Positions 48,198 to 55,269 of a stretch of DNA of 60,318 nucleotides are shown here, one piece after another. The stretch comes from a virus. The DNA lies in IMG/VR virus record IMGVR_UViG_3300043783_000122, positions 1 through 60,318 of that record. The stretch is one strand, 5' to 3'. Every line of letters starts with the position of its first letter. Position 1 is the first letter of the stretch. Made by a program: the position numbers and the translations under genes. Below the pieces are notes generated by a model that was not told the DNA's origin, did no database searches, and saw only the letters and a program-made list of their open reading frames with translations.

Positions 48198-48644
48198 ATG
48201 ATTGACTTCAGTAAGCTTGGAAAGACCCAGATGGGCGCAGTGCCGCCACCCCCAGTCATGCCGGCAGGGACGATGTACGGGACGATATTGAAGTGGGCCT
48301 GGGCAGAGTCTCGGTGGAAGAACAAGGAGACCGGGCAGCCCGAGGCACAAGTCCACTTCACGATCAAACCGACCGAATTCGGCGAGGACATCGACGAGGC
48401 GGAGAAGGTCGGCGTCGTGCTGAAGGACAAGATCGTGATCGCCGAGCAGGGTTGCGACAGCGGCGCGCAGGTCTATTACATGCAGGAGTTCCTGCGGTCG
48501 CTGGGCATCCCGGTCGAGGGCAAGACACTCGACCAGTGCCTCCCCGAGACCATTGGGACGAGCGTGATGTACGAGGTGGTGCACAAGACCGGAGAGCGCG
48601 GGACTATCGCGAACGTCCGAAAGCTCCGCGCCAGAGTGCAGTAG
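48198..48644 (+). CDS. DUF669-like companion of the Sak4-like ATPase
   Basis: ATG 48198 after GAGAAGAGAG gives 148 residues: IDFSKLGKTQMG, then GTMYGTILKWAWAESRWKNK, AQVHFTIKPTEFGED, GIPVEGKTLDQCLPETIGTS and VMYEVVHKTG. The size, the strand pattern with a mid-gene GIPVEG turn, and the place after an AAA_24 gene recall DUF669 proteins, which bind single-stranded DNA. Assignment is tentative. Confidence 0.72.
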   Translation: MIDFSKLGKTQMGAVPPPPVMPAGTMYGTILKWAWAESRWKNKETGQPEAQVHFTIKPTEFGEDIDEAEKVGVVLKDKIVIAEQGCDSGAQVYYMQEFLRSLGIPVEGKTLDQCLPETIGTSVMYEVVHKTGERGTIANVRKLRARVQ

Positions 48645-48664
48645 AGCGTACTGGCAACGAGCGG

Positions 48665-48692
48665 CCCCAGGAGAGCACTATGCCTCCTGGGG
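48665..48692. terminator. Perfect 9-bp hairpin
   Basis: CCCCAGGAG (48665-48673) pairs with CTCCTGGGG (48684-48692) around a 10-base loop, 20 bases after the stop at 48644. There is no T-run, but the position fits transcript termination or end protection. Confidence 0.6.
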
Positions 48693-48758
48693 AAAGGCGA
48701 GCGCCACGGCGTTGATCAGTGAAACAGGCACATATCAGTAGGCTGTCGGGAGAAAATC

Positions 48759-48968
48759 ATGACAACGACGGTTGATGAAATCCACAGCGCCATTGATCGC
48801 ATTTGCGCGGAGCAATTCAAGGGCATTGGTCGCCCCGCCATGATCTTGCCCGGCGACAAGGTTTCGGTATCGTACATCGAGGGCAAGCCGTATCTGTTCA
48901 TGGAAATGCGCGAGGTTGTGCGTCTGGCGTGCTCCATCTTGGACTACCGGCCGACACCGCAAGAATAA
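48759..48968 (+). CDS. Small hypothetical protein (69 residues)
   Basis: ATG 48759 after GGGAG. MTTTVDEIHSAIDRICAEQF, then DKVSVSYIEGKPYLFMEMRE: a small alpha-beta protein. First of a run of tiny genes. No family was recognised. Confidence 0.72.
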   Translation: MTTTVDEIHSAIDRICAEQFKGIGRPAMILPGDKVSVSYIEGKPYLFMEMREVVRLACSILDYRPTPQE

Positions 48969-48992
48969 CATCACATTACTTTGGAGAATCCG

Positions 48993-49142
48993 ATGAGCGA
49001 AGCCGCGCCGGAAAGCAATCTGTTCTTCCCACCTGACCGGGGGTGTGCTGATCGGATGCACTGTAAGATGTTCTACGACCACGAAACGCTAAAGTGGTCG
49101 TGCGAGCGGAAAGACTGTCCGGGGCGTACCGATGAAAATTAG
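48993..49142 (+). CDS. 49-residue Cys-containing protein
   Basis: ATG 48993 after TTGGAG. RGCADRMHCKMFYDHETLKW then SCERKDC places four cysteines and a histidine as in a small zinc finger. Overlaps the next gene by 11 bases. Confidence 0.65.
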   Translation: MSEAAPESNLFFPPDRGCADRMHCKMFYDHETLKWSCERKDCPGRTDEN

Positions 49143-49257
49143 CCTAGTGATCGCTTGGTATGATCTCTGGATCGGCGTCTTTTGGGATCGAGCCAAGCGA
49201 AAACTCTACATCTTGCCGCTGCCGTGCATCGGCATCGCGATTACGTTTGGGCAATAA
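49132..49257 (+). CDS. 41-residue phage peptide (KISLVIAWYDLW type)
   Basis: ATG 49132 gives MKISLVIAWYDLWIGVFWDR, then KRKLYILPLPCIGIAI. Nearly identical short proteins are common in phages and prophages as I recall, always of unknown role. It starts inside the end of the preceding gene. Confidence 0.7.
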   Translation: MKISLVIAWYDLWIGVFWDRAKRKLYILPLPCIGIAITFGQ

Positions 49258-49280
49258 ACCCCCACAAGCGGACAACTCAA

Positions 49281-49472
49281 ATGGACAACCCTAAGCTACC
49301 AGACGGAGCCCACATCGACGGCGACAAAGTCTATAACGCTCGTGGCGATTTGATCGAAGTCTTTGAAGGCAGATGGTGCATCGTCAAAGACGGGGGGCGC
49401 TCTGGCTGGTGGAGATTCCACGAGCACTACGACCGCGACGGATACTGCGATAACCCGGCACGCGGCTACTAA
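49281..49472 (+). CDS. Small hypothetical protein (63 residues)
   Basis: ATG 49281. MDNPKLPDGAHIDGDKVYNA, then GDLIEVFEGRWCIVKDGG and an aromatic/His-rich end. A small beta-hairpin protein; no family was recognised. Confidence 0.65.
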   Translation: MDNPKLPDGAHIDGDKVYNARGDLIEVFEGRWCIVKDGGRSGWWRFHEHYDRDGYCDNPARGY

Positions 49473-49484
49473 CAGGACGTTAAC

Positions 49485-49622
49485 ATGGACGAGGATGGCG
49501 AGCCGCCAATGATCTGCCCTATGACCGGGACGATCTGCCTCCATGAGCAAGACGAGTTTTGCGAGGATTACGGGTGCGCTCGCAAGGCCGGCATCGACGT
49601 GGACGCGGACCTTTACACTTAG
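49485..49622 (+). CDS. 45-residue Cys-containing acidic protein
   Basis: ATG 49485 after AGGA. Cysteines in MICPMTGTICLHEQ, FCEDYGCAR could bind a metal. Strongly acidic. Function unknown. Confidence 0.6.
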   Translation: MDEDGEPPMICPMTGTICLHEQDEFCEDYGCARKAGIDVDADLYT

Positions 49623-49651
49623 GCACAGTTAGGACGGCAGGGAGGTTGAAT

Positions 49652-49738
49652 ATGATGGACCCGGCAATGGCAATGGGCTTGTTCGTTGGATGTGGCGCGC
49701 TTCTAGTGATTGCGCTGATGTTTATGTTTGTTAGATAG
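49652..49738 (+). CDS. 28-residue membrane peptide
   Basis: The start follows GGGAGG. MMDPAMAMGLFVGCGALLVI and a short hydrophobic end form one transmembrane helix. No homologue was recognised. Confidence 0.55.
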   Translation: MMDPAMAMGLFVGCGALLVIALMFMFVR

Positions 49739-49757
49739 GCATTGGCTGGATGCCGCC

Positions 49758-49838
49758 ATGACAATGCAAATCATCTGTTTCGTGGTTGGCGTGGGTGTGG
49801 GTGGGATGCTGGTCTACCTTTCACCACTCGCGCGATAA
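49758..49838 (+). CDS. 26-residue membrane peptide
   Basis: ATG 49758 gives MTMQIICFVVGVGVGGMLVY and six more residues, one helix. The ribosome site is weak, so the call rests on its resemblance in size and hydrophobicity to the peptide just upstream. Confidence 0.4.
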   Translation: MTMQIICFVVGVGVGGMLVYLSPLAR

Positions 49839-49853
49839 CTCAGGGAATTTAAC

Positions 49854-50048
49854 ATGGCGCGGCGAGGATTTCAGGAGTTCCAATGCGAGGGCGAGCCTGC
49901 ATTCTTTTGGGCGCGCTGCGAGATTACGGGATGCCCTAATTGCGTCTGCATTGGCATGAGCCCGAGCCTTTGCTACCAGCACGGCATTGAATTTGGGGAA
50001 TTTACGAAAGAGGATTTTGACCGCAACCGGGCTGAAAAAACCGACTAA
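49854..50048 (+). CDS. Cysteine-rich small protein (64 residues)
   Basis: ATG 49854 after AGGGAA. FQCEGEPAFFWARCEITGCP, then NCVCIGMSPSLCYQHG gives six cysteines and a histidine, likely a zinc-binding fold, with an acidic tail. It comes just before the methyltransferase gene. Confidence 0.7.
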   Translation: MARRGFQEFQCEGEPAFFWARCEITGCPNCVCIGMSPSLCYQHGIEFGEFTKEDFDRNRAEKTD

Positions 50049-50076
50049 CCGCCGATTAACAGGGAAGACGAACGAA

Positions 50077-51516
50077 ATGACAGCAACGGACAAGTACGCG
50101 CGGCTGGCCACACAGAGCGTGGTGGTCGGGCCAGATAGGCAGCGCACAGAGCTCGATCTCGACGAATCGTTCGTCAAGAGCATCGCGGAGCGGGGCATTC
50201 TAGCCCCCTTGCTCGTGACGAGCGCCAATGTGCTCGTCGCGGGCGGACGGCGGCTCGCGGCGGCGACGAAGCTGGGTGCGGTGGACGTACCCGTGCGGTA
50301 CGTGGCGGAGGGGCTATCGAACGATGAGCTTCGCCTGATCGAGCTAGAAGAAAACGTGCGACGATGCGAGCTCCCCTGGAGAGACCACGTGCGCGCGGTG
50401 GCGGAATTGCACGCTCTATGGGCCAAGTCCCGTCCGGGCTGGACGACAGACAAGACCTCGGCGGAGTTGGGCGTCCAGACGCGCATCTACACCCGTGTAG
50501 CGCGCGAGCTCGACAATCCCAAGCTCGCCCAGGCCACGAACGTCCGGGCGGCGTTCAACATTTGCGCGAGGCTAGATGAGCGGCTGGCCGACGCGGTTAT
50601 GGAGGACATCTCGCACAGCAGCAGCGAGCTCCTCGCAGGGCTCGATCTGGCCGAGAGCGCTCTAGCGGCGAACGAGCATGAGTTGGCGGCAACGGTTGGA
50701 GAGCCAGCCGTCAGCGGAGGGGAGGAAACGGGTCCCAGGTCTCCACCTGCCACTACGACCTCCCCTCTTGTAATTCGCCAATCGACGGGAGTGGAGCTCA
50801 AGCCAGCGCTGCCCGATGTGCTCTGTGCGGACTTCATTTCATGGAGCAGCACATATGCCGGGTCTCGTTTCAATTTCCTTCATTGCGACTTCCCATACGG
50901 CAAGCGGGTCTTCGCCGGCGAGTGGGGCGGAAAGCACGCGGAGGAGGAGTTCAAGTACGACGATGATCCAAGCGTCTATTGGAAACTGATCGAGGCCCTC
51001 TGCGCGAATCTTGACCGGCTACTGACTCCGACCGCTCATATGATGTTCTGGCTCAGTAGCGAGATCGAGAATATACACGCCACGATTGAGCGCTTCCGCG
51101 AGCTCGCTCCGAGCCTCATCTTCCAGCCCCGGCCGCTGGTCTGGCTAAAGAGCTGCAACACCGGCATTACGCCCGATCCGGTGCGAGCGCCCAGGTGGAT
51201 TTGTGAGTTTGCCCTGACAGCAACTAGAGGAGACCGCCCACTTGTCCGTCCGCTCGCTAGTGGCTATGCTGCGCCGACTGCGCGCTCGCTTCATCCCTCG
51301 ACGAAACCGGAGCCGGTATTGCGTCACTTCTTCGGGATGTACATCGACAGTACATCCCGTGTCTTGGACCCCACCTGTGGAGCTGGAAGCGCTCTCCGAG
51401 CGGCCGAATCGCTCGGGGCGGCCAGCGTGATGGGCATCGAGCGCAGCGAGGAGTACGTCGCTAGCGCGAACAAGGCCCTAAGAGATTTCCGCAACTTGAG
51501 AGAGCTCACACGATGA
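50077..51516 (+). CDS. ParB-domain/DNA methyltransferase fusion
   Basis: ATG 50077 gives 479 residues. Residues 1-110 are a ParB-like nuclease/NTPase domain (SFVKSIAERGILAPLLVTSA, NVLVAGGRRLAAATKLG, ELRLIELEENVRR), followed by a helical DNA-binding part. From about 245 it is an amino-methyltransferase: LCADF, HCDFPYGKRVF (motif IV as DFPY, 271-274) and LDPTCGAGSALRAAES (motif I, 430-445). The motif order IV then I marks a beta-class N6A/N4C enzyme. It probably marks phage DNA against host restriction. Confidence 0.88.
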   Translation: MTATDKYARLATQSVVVGPDRQRTELDLDESFVKSIAERGILAPLLVTSANVLVAGGRRLAAATKLGAVDVPVRYVAEGLSNDELRLIELEENVRRCELPWRDHVRAVAELHALWAKSRPGWTTDKTSAELGVQTRIYTRVARELDNPKLAQATNVRAAFNICARLDERLADAVMEDISHSSSELLAGLDLAESALAANEHELAATVGEPAVSGGEETGPRSPPATTTSPLVIRQSTGVELKPALPDVLCADFISWSSTYAGSRFNFLHCDFPYGKRVFAGEWGGKHAEEEFKYDDDPSVYWKLIEALCANLDRLLTPTAHMMFWLSSEIENIHATIERFRELAPSLIFQPRPLVWLKSCNTGITPDPVRAPRWICEFALTATRGDRPLVRPLASGYAAPTARSLHPSTKPEPVLRHFFGMYIDSTSRVLDPTCGAGSALRAAESLGAASVMGIERSEEYVASANKALRDFRNLRELTR

Positions 51517-51974
51517 CGAAACCCTGCTTTATCTTCGACATGGACGGAACGCTGGCGGACGACTCGCACCGCGCGGAGCATATGAAGGCGGGGGACTGGG
51601 ATCGATATTTCTCCCTCTGCGGAGAGGACCCGGTGATCGCCCATGTCGCGCACATTGCTCGCGCGCTCAGCGAGGCCGGCTACACCATCATCGTCGTGAC
51701 TGGGCGCAGCGATAGCGTCCGGGCCGAGACGACGCTATGGCTCGCCGAGCACAAAATCGACGCCTATCTGATCTTCATGCGGAAGAAGGGGGACGTGAGG
51801 AACAATAGCGTCATGAAGCTCGAAGCCCTCGCTGAGCTCTGCGCACGAGGCTTCGCGCCCCTCATGGCCTTCGATGACCAGCCACAGACGTGCAAGATGT
51901 GGCGGGACGCCGGGGTGCCTTGTGCGCAGGTCAAGGGGTCGGACGAATTTATCGAGTACAAACAGAGGGCATGA
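51513..51974 (+). CDS. HAD phosphatase, polynucleotide 3'-phosphatase-like
   Basis: This protein has 153 residues: CFIFDMDGTLADDSHRAEHM (motif I Asp in FDMDGT), IIVVTGRSD (motif II), a Lys/Asn region RKKGDVRNN and MAFDDQPQTCKMWRDAG (motif III-IV). This order matches the phosphatase half of T4 Pnkp. It would clean DNA or RNA ends for repair. ATGA-coupled on both sides. Confidence 0.88.
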   Translation: MTKPCFIFDMDGTLADDSHRAEHMKAGDWDRYFSLCGEDPVIAHVAHIARALSEAGYTIIVVTGRSDSVRAETTLWLAEHKIDAYLIFMRKKGDVRNNSVMKLEALAELCARGFAPLMAFDDQPQTCKMWRDAGVPCAQVKGSDEFIEYKQRA

Positions 51975-52300
51975 CAATGGAATTTCTATACGAACTGCGC
52001 GAGGCGAATATCGCCCGTGATGCTGTGTGGAATCCGAAGAAGCTACTCTCGCTCTCGTTTCGTGGCAACGAGCTTGGTGGCGAGATTGGCGAGGCGCAGA
52101 ACATTCTTAAGAAGATCGAGCGAGAGCGTTTGGGCCTTCGGGGCTCCCGCGCGACGCCAGAGATGCTGGCCGAGGAACTCGCCGACGGAGTGATCTGTCT
52201 CGATCTCATCGCTATGGAGTTCAGGATCAATATGATCTCCGCTATTCGAGCGAAGTTCAATAAGACCTCGCAGGAGCGAGAGCTGGATGTGATGCTATGA
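51971..52300 (+). CDS. MazG-like NTP pyrophosphohydrolase candidate
   Basis: This protein has 109 residues. NELGGEIGEAQNILKKIERE, then ATPEMLAEELADGVICLDLI resemble the ExxE...EE..D metal-binding helices of MazG-type enzymes. Phage MazG proteins can hydrolyse (d)NTPs or ppGpp. The start is the ATG at 51971 that overlaps the previous stop; a second ATG lies two codons later. Confidence 0.8.
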   Translation: MTMEFLYELREANIARDAVWNPKKLLSLSFRGNELGGEIGEAQNILKKIERERLGLRGSRATPEMLAEELADGVICLDLIAMEFRINMISAIRAKFNKTSQERELDVML

Positions 52301-52413
52301 GGTTCTGGCCAGAGAGTTTCTCGAAAACGCCGCCGCTGCACTGCTGGTTCGATGTGCTGGTCGTGGTGGGGTTAATAACTTCTTTGCTGTTGCTCGGAGC
52401 AGCAAGCAGGTGA
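52297..52413 (+). CDS. 38-residue membrane peptide
   Basis: ATG 52297 overlaps the MazG-like stop, and its own stop overlaps the next GTG. MRFWPESFSKTPPLHCWFDV and a hydrophobic helix VLVVVGLITSLLLLGAA. Coupling on both sides supports it. Confidence 0.65.
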   Translation: MRFWPESFSKTPPLHCWFDVLVVVGLITSLLLLGAASR

Positions 52414-53558
52414 GCGAGCCCTTCGCCCACACGAGCGGGCCGCACGATGCTAGGGTGGTCATCTGCGGCGAAGCGTGGGGGGAAAGCGAGGAGCGCCACC
52501 TCGTGCCCTTCGCTGGTCAGAGCGGCCGGGAGCTCTTCAGAATGCTCGGCGAAGCGTGGAGCTCCCCCGAGGCCATCGAGGTGGCCAATGTGCGGGAGGA
52601 CGGGGTGTGGCTGGCGAGGCGGGACGAGTGGCTCAGAGAGCACTCCGTCCTGCTGACCAATGTCTTCGCCCTACGGCCGCCTGGGAATAATCTGGGCGCG
52701 CTGTGCGCCTCCAAGGGGGAATTGCCCGCCGACTACGCGCTCCCCCACGTCCGCACGGAGAACCCTCGTTATGTCCGAATGGAGTTCTTGCCACATCTGC
52801 AACGACTTGAAGCAGAAGTTATACGATGCGATCCGAACCTTATCATCACGTTCGGAGGCACAGCTACGTGGGCTGTTGCACGAACATCGGCAATCGGGAG
52901 TGTGCGAGGAGCAGTTACGCTTGGCAACTTTGTCTTGGGACCGTCCGATCTCAATTTCTTCAAAGTTCTGCCTTGCTATCACCCTGCAGCCGTCCTCCGC
53001 CAGTGGAGCTGGCGACCAATCGTTCTGGCAGATTTGCTTAAGGCTCGCAGAGAGCGAGAGTTCCCAGAGATCAGACGCCCGGCGCGAACAGTCCTCGCCG
53101 AACCGACCCTCGACGAGGTGGAGAGATGGACTGCCGAAACACTCGTGGCTGGACGATACAGGCTACTGAGCCCGGACATTGAAACGATGAACGGCCAAAT
53201 CAGGTGCATCGGCTTCGCCCGCTCGTCGAGCGAAAGCCTTGTCGTGCCCTTCATACGCGACCTCTCCGGGGCGAGCTATTGGCCCACCCAAGACGAGGAA
53301 CTTCGCGCGTGGTACGCGGTGCGCACGTTGCTCGATAGCCCCATTCCCAAGATTTTCCAGAACGGCATCTTCGATATGAGCTATCTCACGCGTATGGGAT
53401 TGTACGTTCGTAATGCTTTACACGATACCATGCTCATTCACCATGTTTTATATCCAGAATTGCAGAAGGGCTTGGGCTTCTTGGGCTCGATCTACACAGG
53501 CGAGTCATCATGGAAGCTCATGCGCAAGCACGGGGAGGAATTGAAGCGAGATGAATGA
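52410..53558 (+). CDS. Uracil-DNA glycosylase-like/3'-5' exonuclease fusion
   Basis: GTG 52410 gives 382 residues. Residues 1-215 match the UDG superfamily: VICGEAWGESEERHLVPFAG, LLTNVFALRPPGNN, LIITFGGTATWAV and LPCYHPAAVLRQ. Residues 245-380 start a DnaQ-like exonuclease: SPDIETMNGQ (Exo I), FQNGIFDMSYL (Exo II), then HDTMLIHHVLYPELQKGLGF. The Exo III motif is missing and is found at the start of the polymerase gene at 55259. The gene pair is thus a split repair-exonuclease-polymerase unit. Confidence 0.85.
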   Translation: MSEPFAHTSGPHDARVVICGEAWGESEERHLVPFAGQSGRELFRMLGEAWSSPEAIEVANVREDGVWLARRDEWLREHSVLLTNVFALRPPGNNLGALCASKGELPADYALPHVRTENPRYVRMEFLPHLQRLEAEVIRCDPNLIITFGGTATWAVARTSAIGSVRGAVTLGNFVLGPSDLNFFKVLPCYHPAAVLRQWSWRPIVLADLLKARREREFPEIRRPARTVLAEPTLDEVERWTAETLVAGRYRLLSPDIETMNGQIRCIGFARSSSESLVVPFIRDLSGASYWPTQDEELRAWYAVRTLLDSPIPKIFQNGIFDMSYLTRMGLYVRNALHDTMLIHHVLYPELQKGLGFLGSIYTGESSWKLMRKHGEELKRDE

Positions 53559-53591
53559 CGAGATAATCTCAGCCTTCCCATTCGCGGCAAG

Positions 53592-53669
53592 GTGTATCGT
53601 CTGCGCTATGTGGACATCTACGAGCGCATTGAGGTATTACTCATTGCCAATCTGGACCTGAAACTATGA
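53592..53669 (+). CDS. Possible short gene or remnant after the exonuclease
   Basis: In the same frame as the preceding gene, after its TGA, the frame stays open to 53669 and reads VYRLRYVDIYERIEVLLIAN. It ends in an ATGA overlap with the next gene, as genes here usually do. A GTG at 53592 could start it, but no ribosome site is seen. It may be a remnant of the exonuclease. Confidence 0.25.
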   Translation: MYRLRYVDIYERIEVLLIANLDLKL

Positions 53670-54019
53670 CCGATGCAGCCAGGTTCTGTTGGTGCGGAAA
53701 GCCGCTCTTGCTCCGTCGCGAGCTTCCCCAGCGCCGAGGAGGGGAGAACTTCGAGTTCATCGTGGGCAGCACGCGGTTCACGGCGAGCGTTCGACGTGAG
53801 TCACGCCGCTCGCAAGTGACCGAGGTCTTCGTGAATGGGCCAAAGGTGGACAGCGATGTGGACGTGACCATTCGCGACGCAGCGGTGGTCATTTCGATCG
53901 CGCTCCAGTACGGGATTCCGGCAAACGAGCTCGCGAACTCCACCGGGCGGAACCCCGATGGCAGCGCGGCCAGTCCGATCGGGGCGATTCTGGACATCCT
54001 AGCGCGGGAAGAGAAATGA
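53666..54019 (+). CDS. TSCPD-like domain protein
   Basis: This protein has 117 residues. RRGGENFEFIVGSTRFTASV, then VTEVFVNGPKVDSDVDVTIR, then ISIALQYGIPANELANST and PIGAILDILA. This resembles the TSCPD domain of ribonucleotide reductases as found in small stand-alone proteins of alphaproteobacteria and phages. A cysteine pair (FCWCG) is at the N-terminus. Role unknown; one of the genes that split the exonuclease/polymerase. Confidence 0.75.
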   Translation: MTDAARFCWCGKPLLLRRELPQRRGGENFEFIVGSTRFTASVRRESRRSQVTEVFVNGPKVDSDVDVTIRDAAVVISIALQYGIPANELANSTGRNPDGSAASPIGAILDILAREEK

Positions 54020-54288
54020 CGAAGCCTCGTGCGCAGCGGGCAGAGCGGGGCTACACGAACGCGGAGCGGCGAGCAAAGCTCCTGCGCCAATGCGCGACGT
54101 TCCTGGCCTCGCTGGTCATGCAGAGCGACCACGCGGTGCGCGAGTCGGGCAGGGTGCGCGGCGAGCTCGCGCAGGCCCAATATGACTTCGCGGGAGACTT
54201 GGCGGAGACGATTGATGCCGAACTCGCACGAGACAGGCGCTATGATGACAATCGCAACGAGGTGAGAGATGAAAAAAGAACAGTCTAA
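54016..54288 (+). CDS. Small helical hypothetical protein
   Basis: This gene encodes 90 residues, mainly one long polar helix (LLRQCATFLASLVMQSDHAV; LAETIDAELARDRRYDD). Overlaps both neighbours. No family was recognised. Confidence 0.7.
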   Translation: MTKPRAQRAERGYTNAERRAKLLRQCATFLASLVMQSDHAVRESGRVRGELAQAQYDFAGDLAETIDAELARDRRYDDNRNEVRDEKRTV

Positions 54289-54427
54289 GCCACGCAAATT
54301 TAACTCTCGTGGGATGCCGGTAATCACCGATGCTGATGTTTATAGGATGAGACGAGAGGGACGAAGGGGCACTTCCTATAAGGTCGGTCCAAGAATTCGT
54401 CGGTGTTGTCGTCCTAGCTGCCGTTGA
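54269..54427 (+). CDS. Small basic protein (52 residues)
   Basis: ATG 54269 after GAGGTGAG. RKFNSRGMPVITDADVYRMR, then a very basic Cys-containing end (RRCCRPSCR). Possibly nucleic-acid binding. Lower GC than its neighbours. Confidence 0.65.
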   Translation: MKKEQSKPRKFNSRGMPVITDADVYRMRREGRRGTSYKVGPRIRRCCRPSCR

Positions 54428-54433
54428 CTCAGC

Positions 54434-54595
54434 ATGCGGGAGGATAGTGAGTTGGCCCAGGCCGTTGCGAGGCAAATCGCGACGTATAACGGGCAAATAT
54501 TCTCGAAGTGTTCGCTCGACACGCGGAGCGCGCTCATCACGCTCGCATACAGCATCATGGCCACGGTCGAGCGGCTGAAAGGCGGGCAACAATGA
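54434..54595 (+). CDS. Small helical protein (53 residues)
   Basis: ATG 54434. MREDSELAQAVARQIATYNG and a second helix TRSALITLAYSIMATVERL. Overlaps the next gene (ATGA). Unknown function. Confidence 0.65.
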   Translation: MREDSELAQAVARQIATYNGQIFSKCSLDTRSALITLAYSIMATVERLKGGQQ

Positions 54596-54765
54596 GACAT
54601 TACCTCTTCGCTGTGCCAGAGGGCGCAATCGAGATCAATTTGCCCGATGCAACGCTATCGGCCGAATCAGTAGCAGACCTGACTGCGTACATTGCCGTGA
54701 CTATGCGGATAGTCGAGCGTAGCATACGCGAGAAGGAGGCCAAAGATGGAAAAGCCTCGTCCTAG
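54592..54765 (+). CDS. Small hypothetical protein (57 residues)
   Basis: ATG 54592. MRHYLFAVPEGAIEINLPDA, then SVADLTAYIAVTMRIVERSI: strand plus helix. Overlaps the next gene by 20 bases. No family was recognised. Confidence 0.65.
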   Translation: MRHYLFAVPEGAIEINLPDATLSAESVADLTAYIAVTMRIVERSIREKEAKDGKASS

Positions 54766-55096
54766 CATCACCCCCCTCCCCGCCAGCGCGCTCTTCCACT
54801 TTGCCTTCACGCTGGACGAGTACGCGGCCATCAAGGCGGCCACGGCGTTCTTTGCGGAGAAGTTGCGTGATCCGAGGGAGAAGGATAAGGCCCAGCGGGC
54901 GCTGGCGAAGCTGGAGAGCCCCACAGGGCTTTCGCTGCCGAGCGTGGAGGGCGAGGGAGCGGGCACAGAGGCCGGTTACGTCAAGAGCGGCGATTCGAAA
55001 CTCGATACCATCGTTGGACCGCCAAAGAAGGGCGAGGTGGCGAACGAGAAACGCCCTGCGAAGGGCCTCGCGGGACTGGGAGGGAAGAAAGCGTGA
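54746..55096 (+). CDS. Hypothetical protein (116 residues)
   Basis: ATG 54746 after AAGGAGG. A helical domain (ALFHFAFTLDEYAAIKAATA, FFAEKLRDPREKDKAQRALA) is followed by a disordered Gly/Lys-rich tail. GTGA-coupled to the next gene. Confidence 0.72.
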   Translation: MEKPRPSITPLPASALFHFAFTLDEYAAIKAATAFFAEKLRDPREKDKAQRALAKLESPTGLSLPSVEGEGAGTEAGYVKSGDSKLDTIVGPPKKGEVANEKRPAKGLAGLGGKKA

Positions 55097-55269
55097 CACT
55101 CCGAACGCCTTATGATGGCGCGCCATACTACTGCGCTGTATGCGGCATTGGTCACTACGCCATGCTGCGCTGTACACGACCTGATTGCGAGCGTGAGGAC
55201 GTGCGGGAGGCACAGCGGAGGAAAGAAGAGATGACACGGCAATTTGAAAGAGACTTTAATGCTCGTTAA
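55093..55269 (+). CDS. Zinc-ribbon-like small protein (58 residues)
   Basis: GTG 55093 overlaps the previous stop. APYYCAVCGIGHYAMLRCTR then PDCEREDVREAQRR gives CxxC...CxxxxC, a probable zinc ribbon, with a basic helix after it. Its end overlaps the polymerase start by 11 bases. Confidence 0.65.
   Translation: MTLRTPYDGAPYYCAVCGIGHYAMLRCTRPDCEREDVREAQRRKEEMTRQFERDFNAR

Noticed and set aside
53559-53669. Read-through of the TGA at 53556 to lengthen the exonuclease
   Set aside because: The continued frame is open, but it does not supply the missing Exo III motif, and no recoding signal is visible. It is kept only as a low-confidence short frame.
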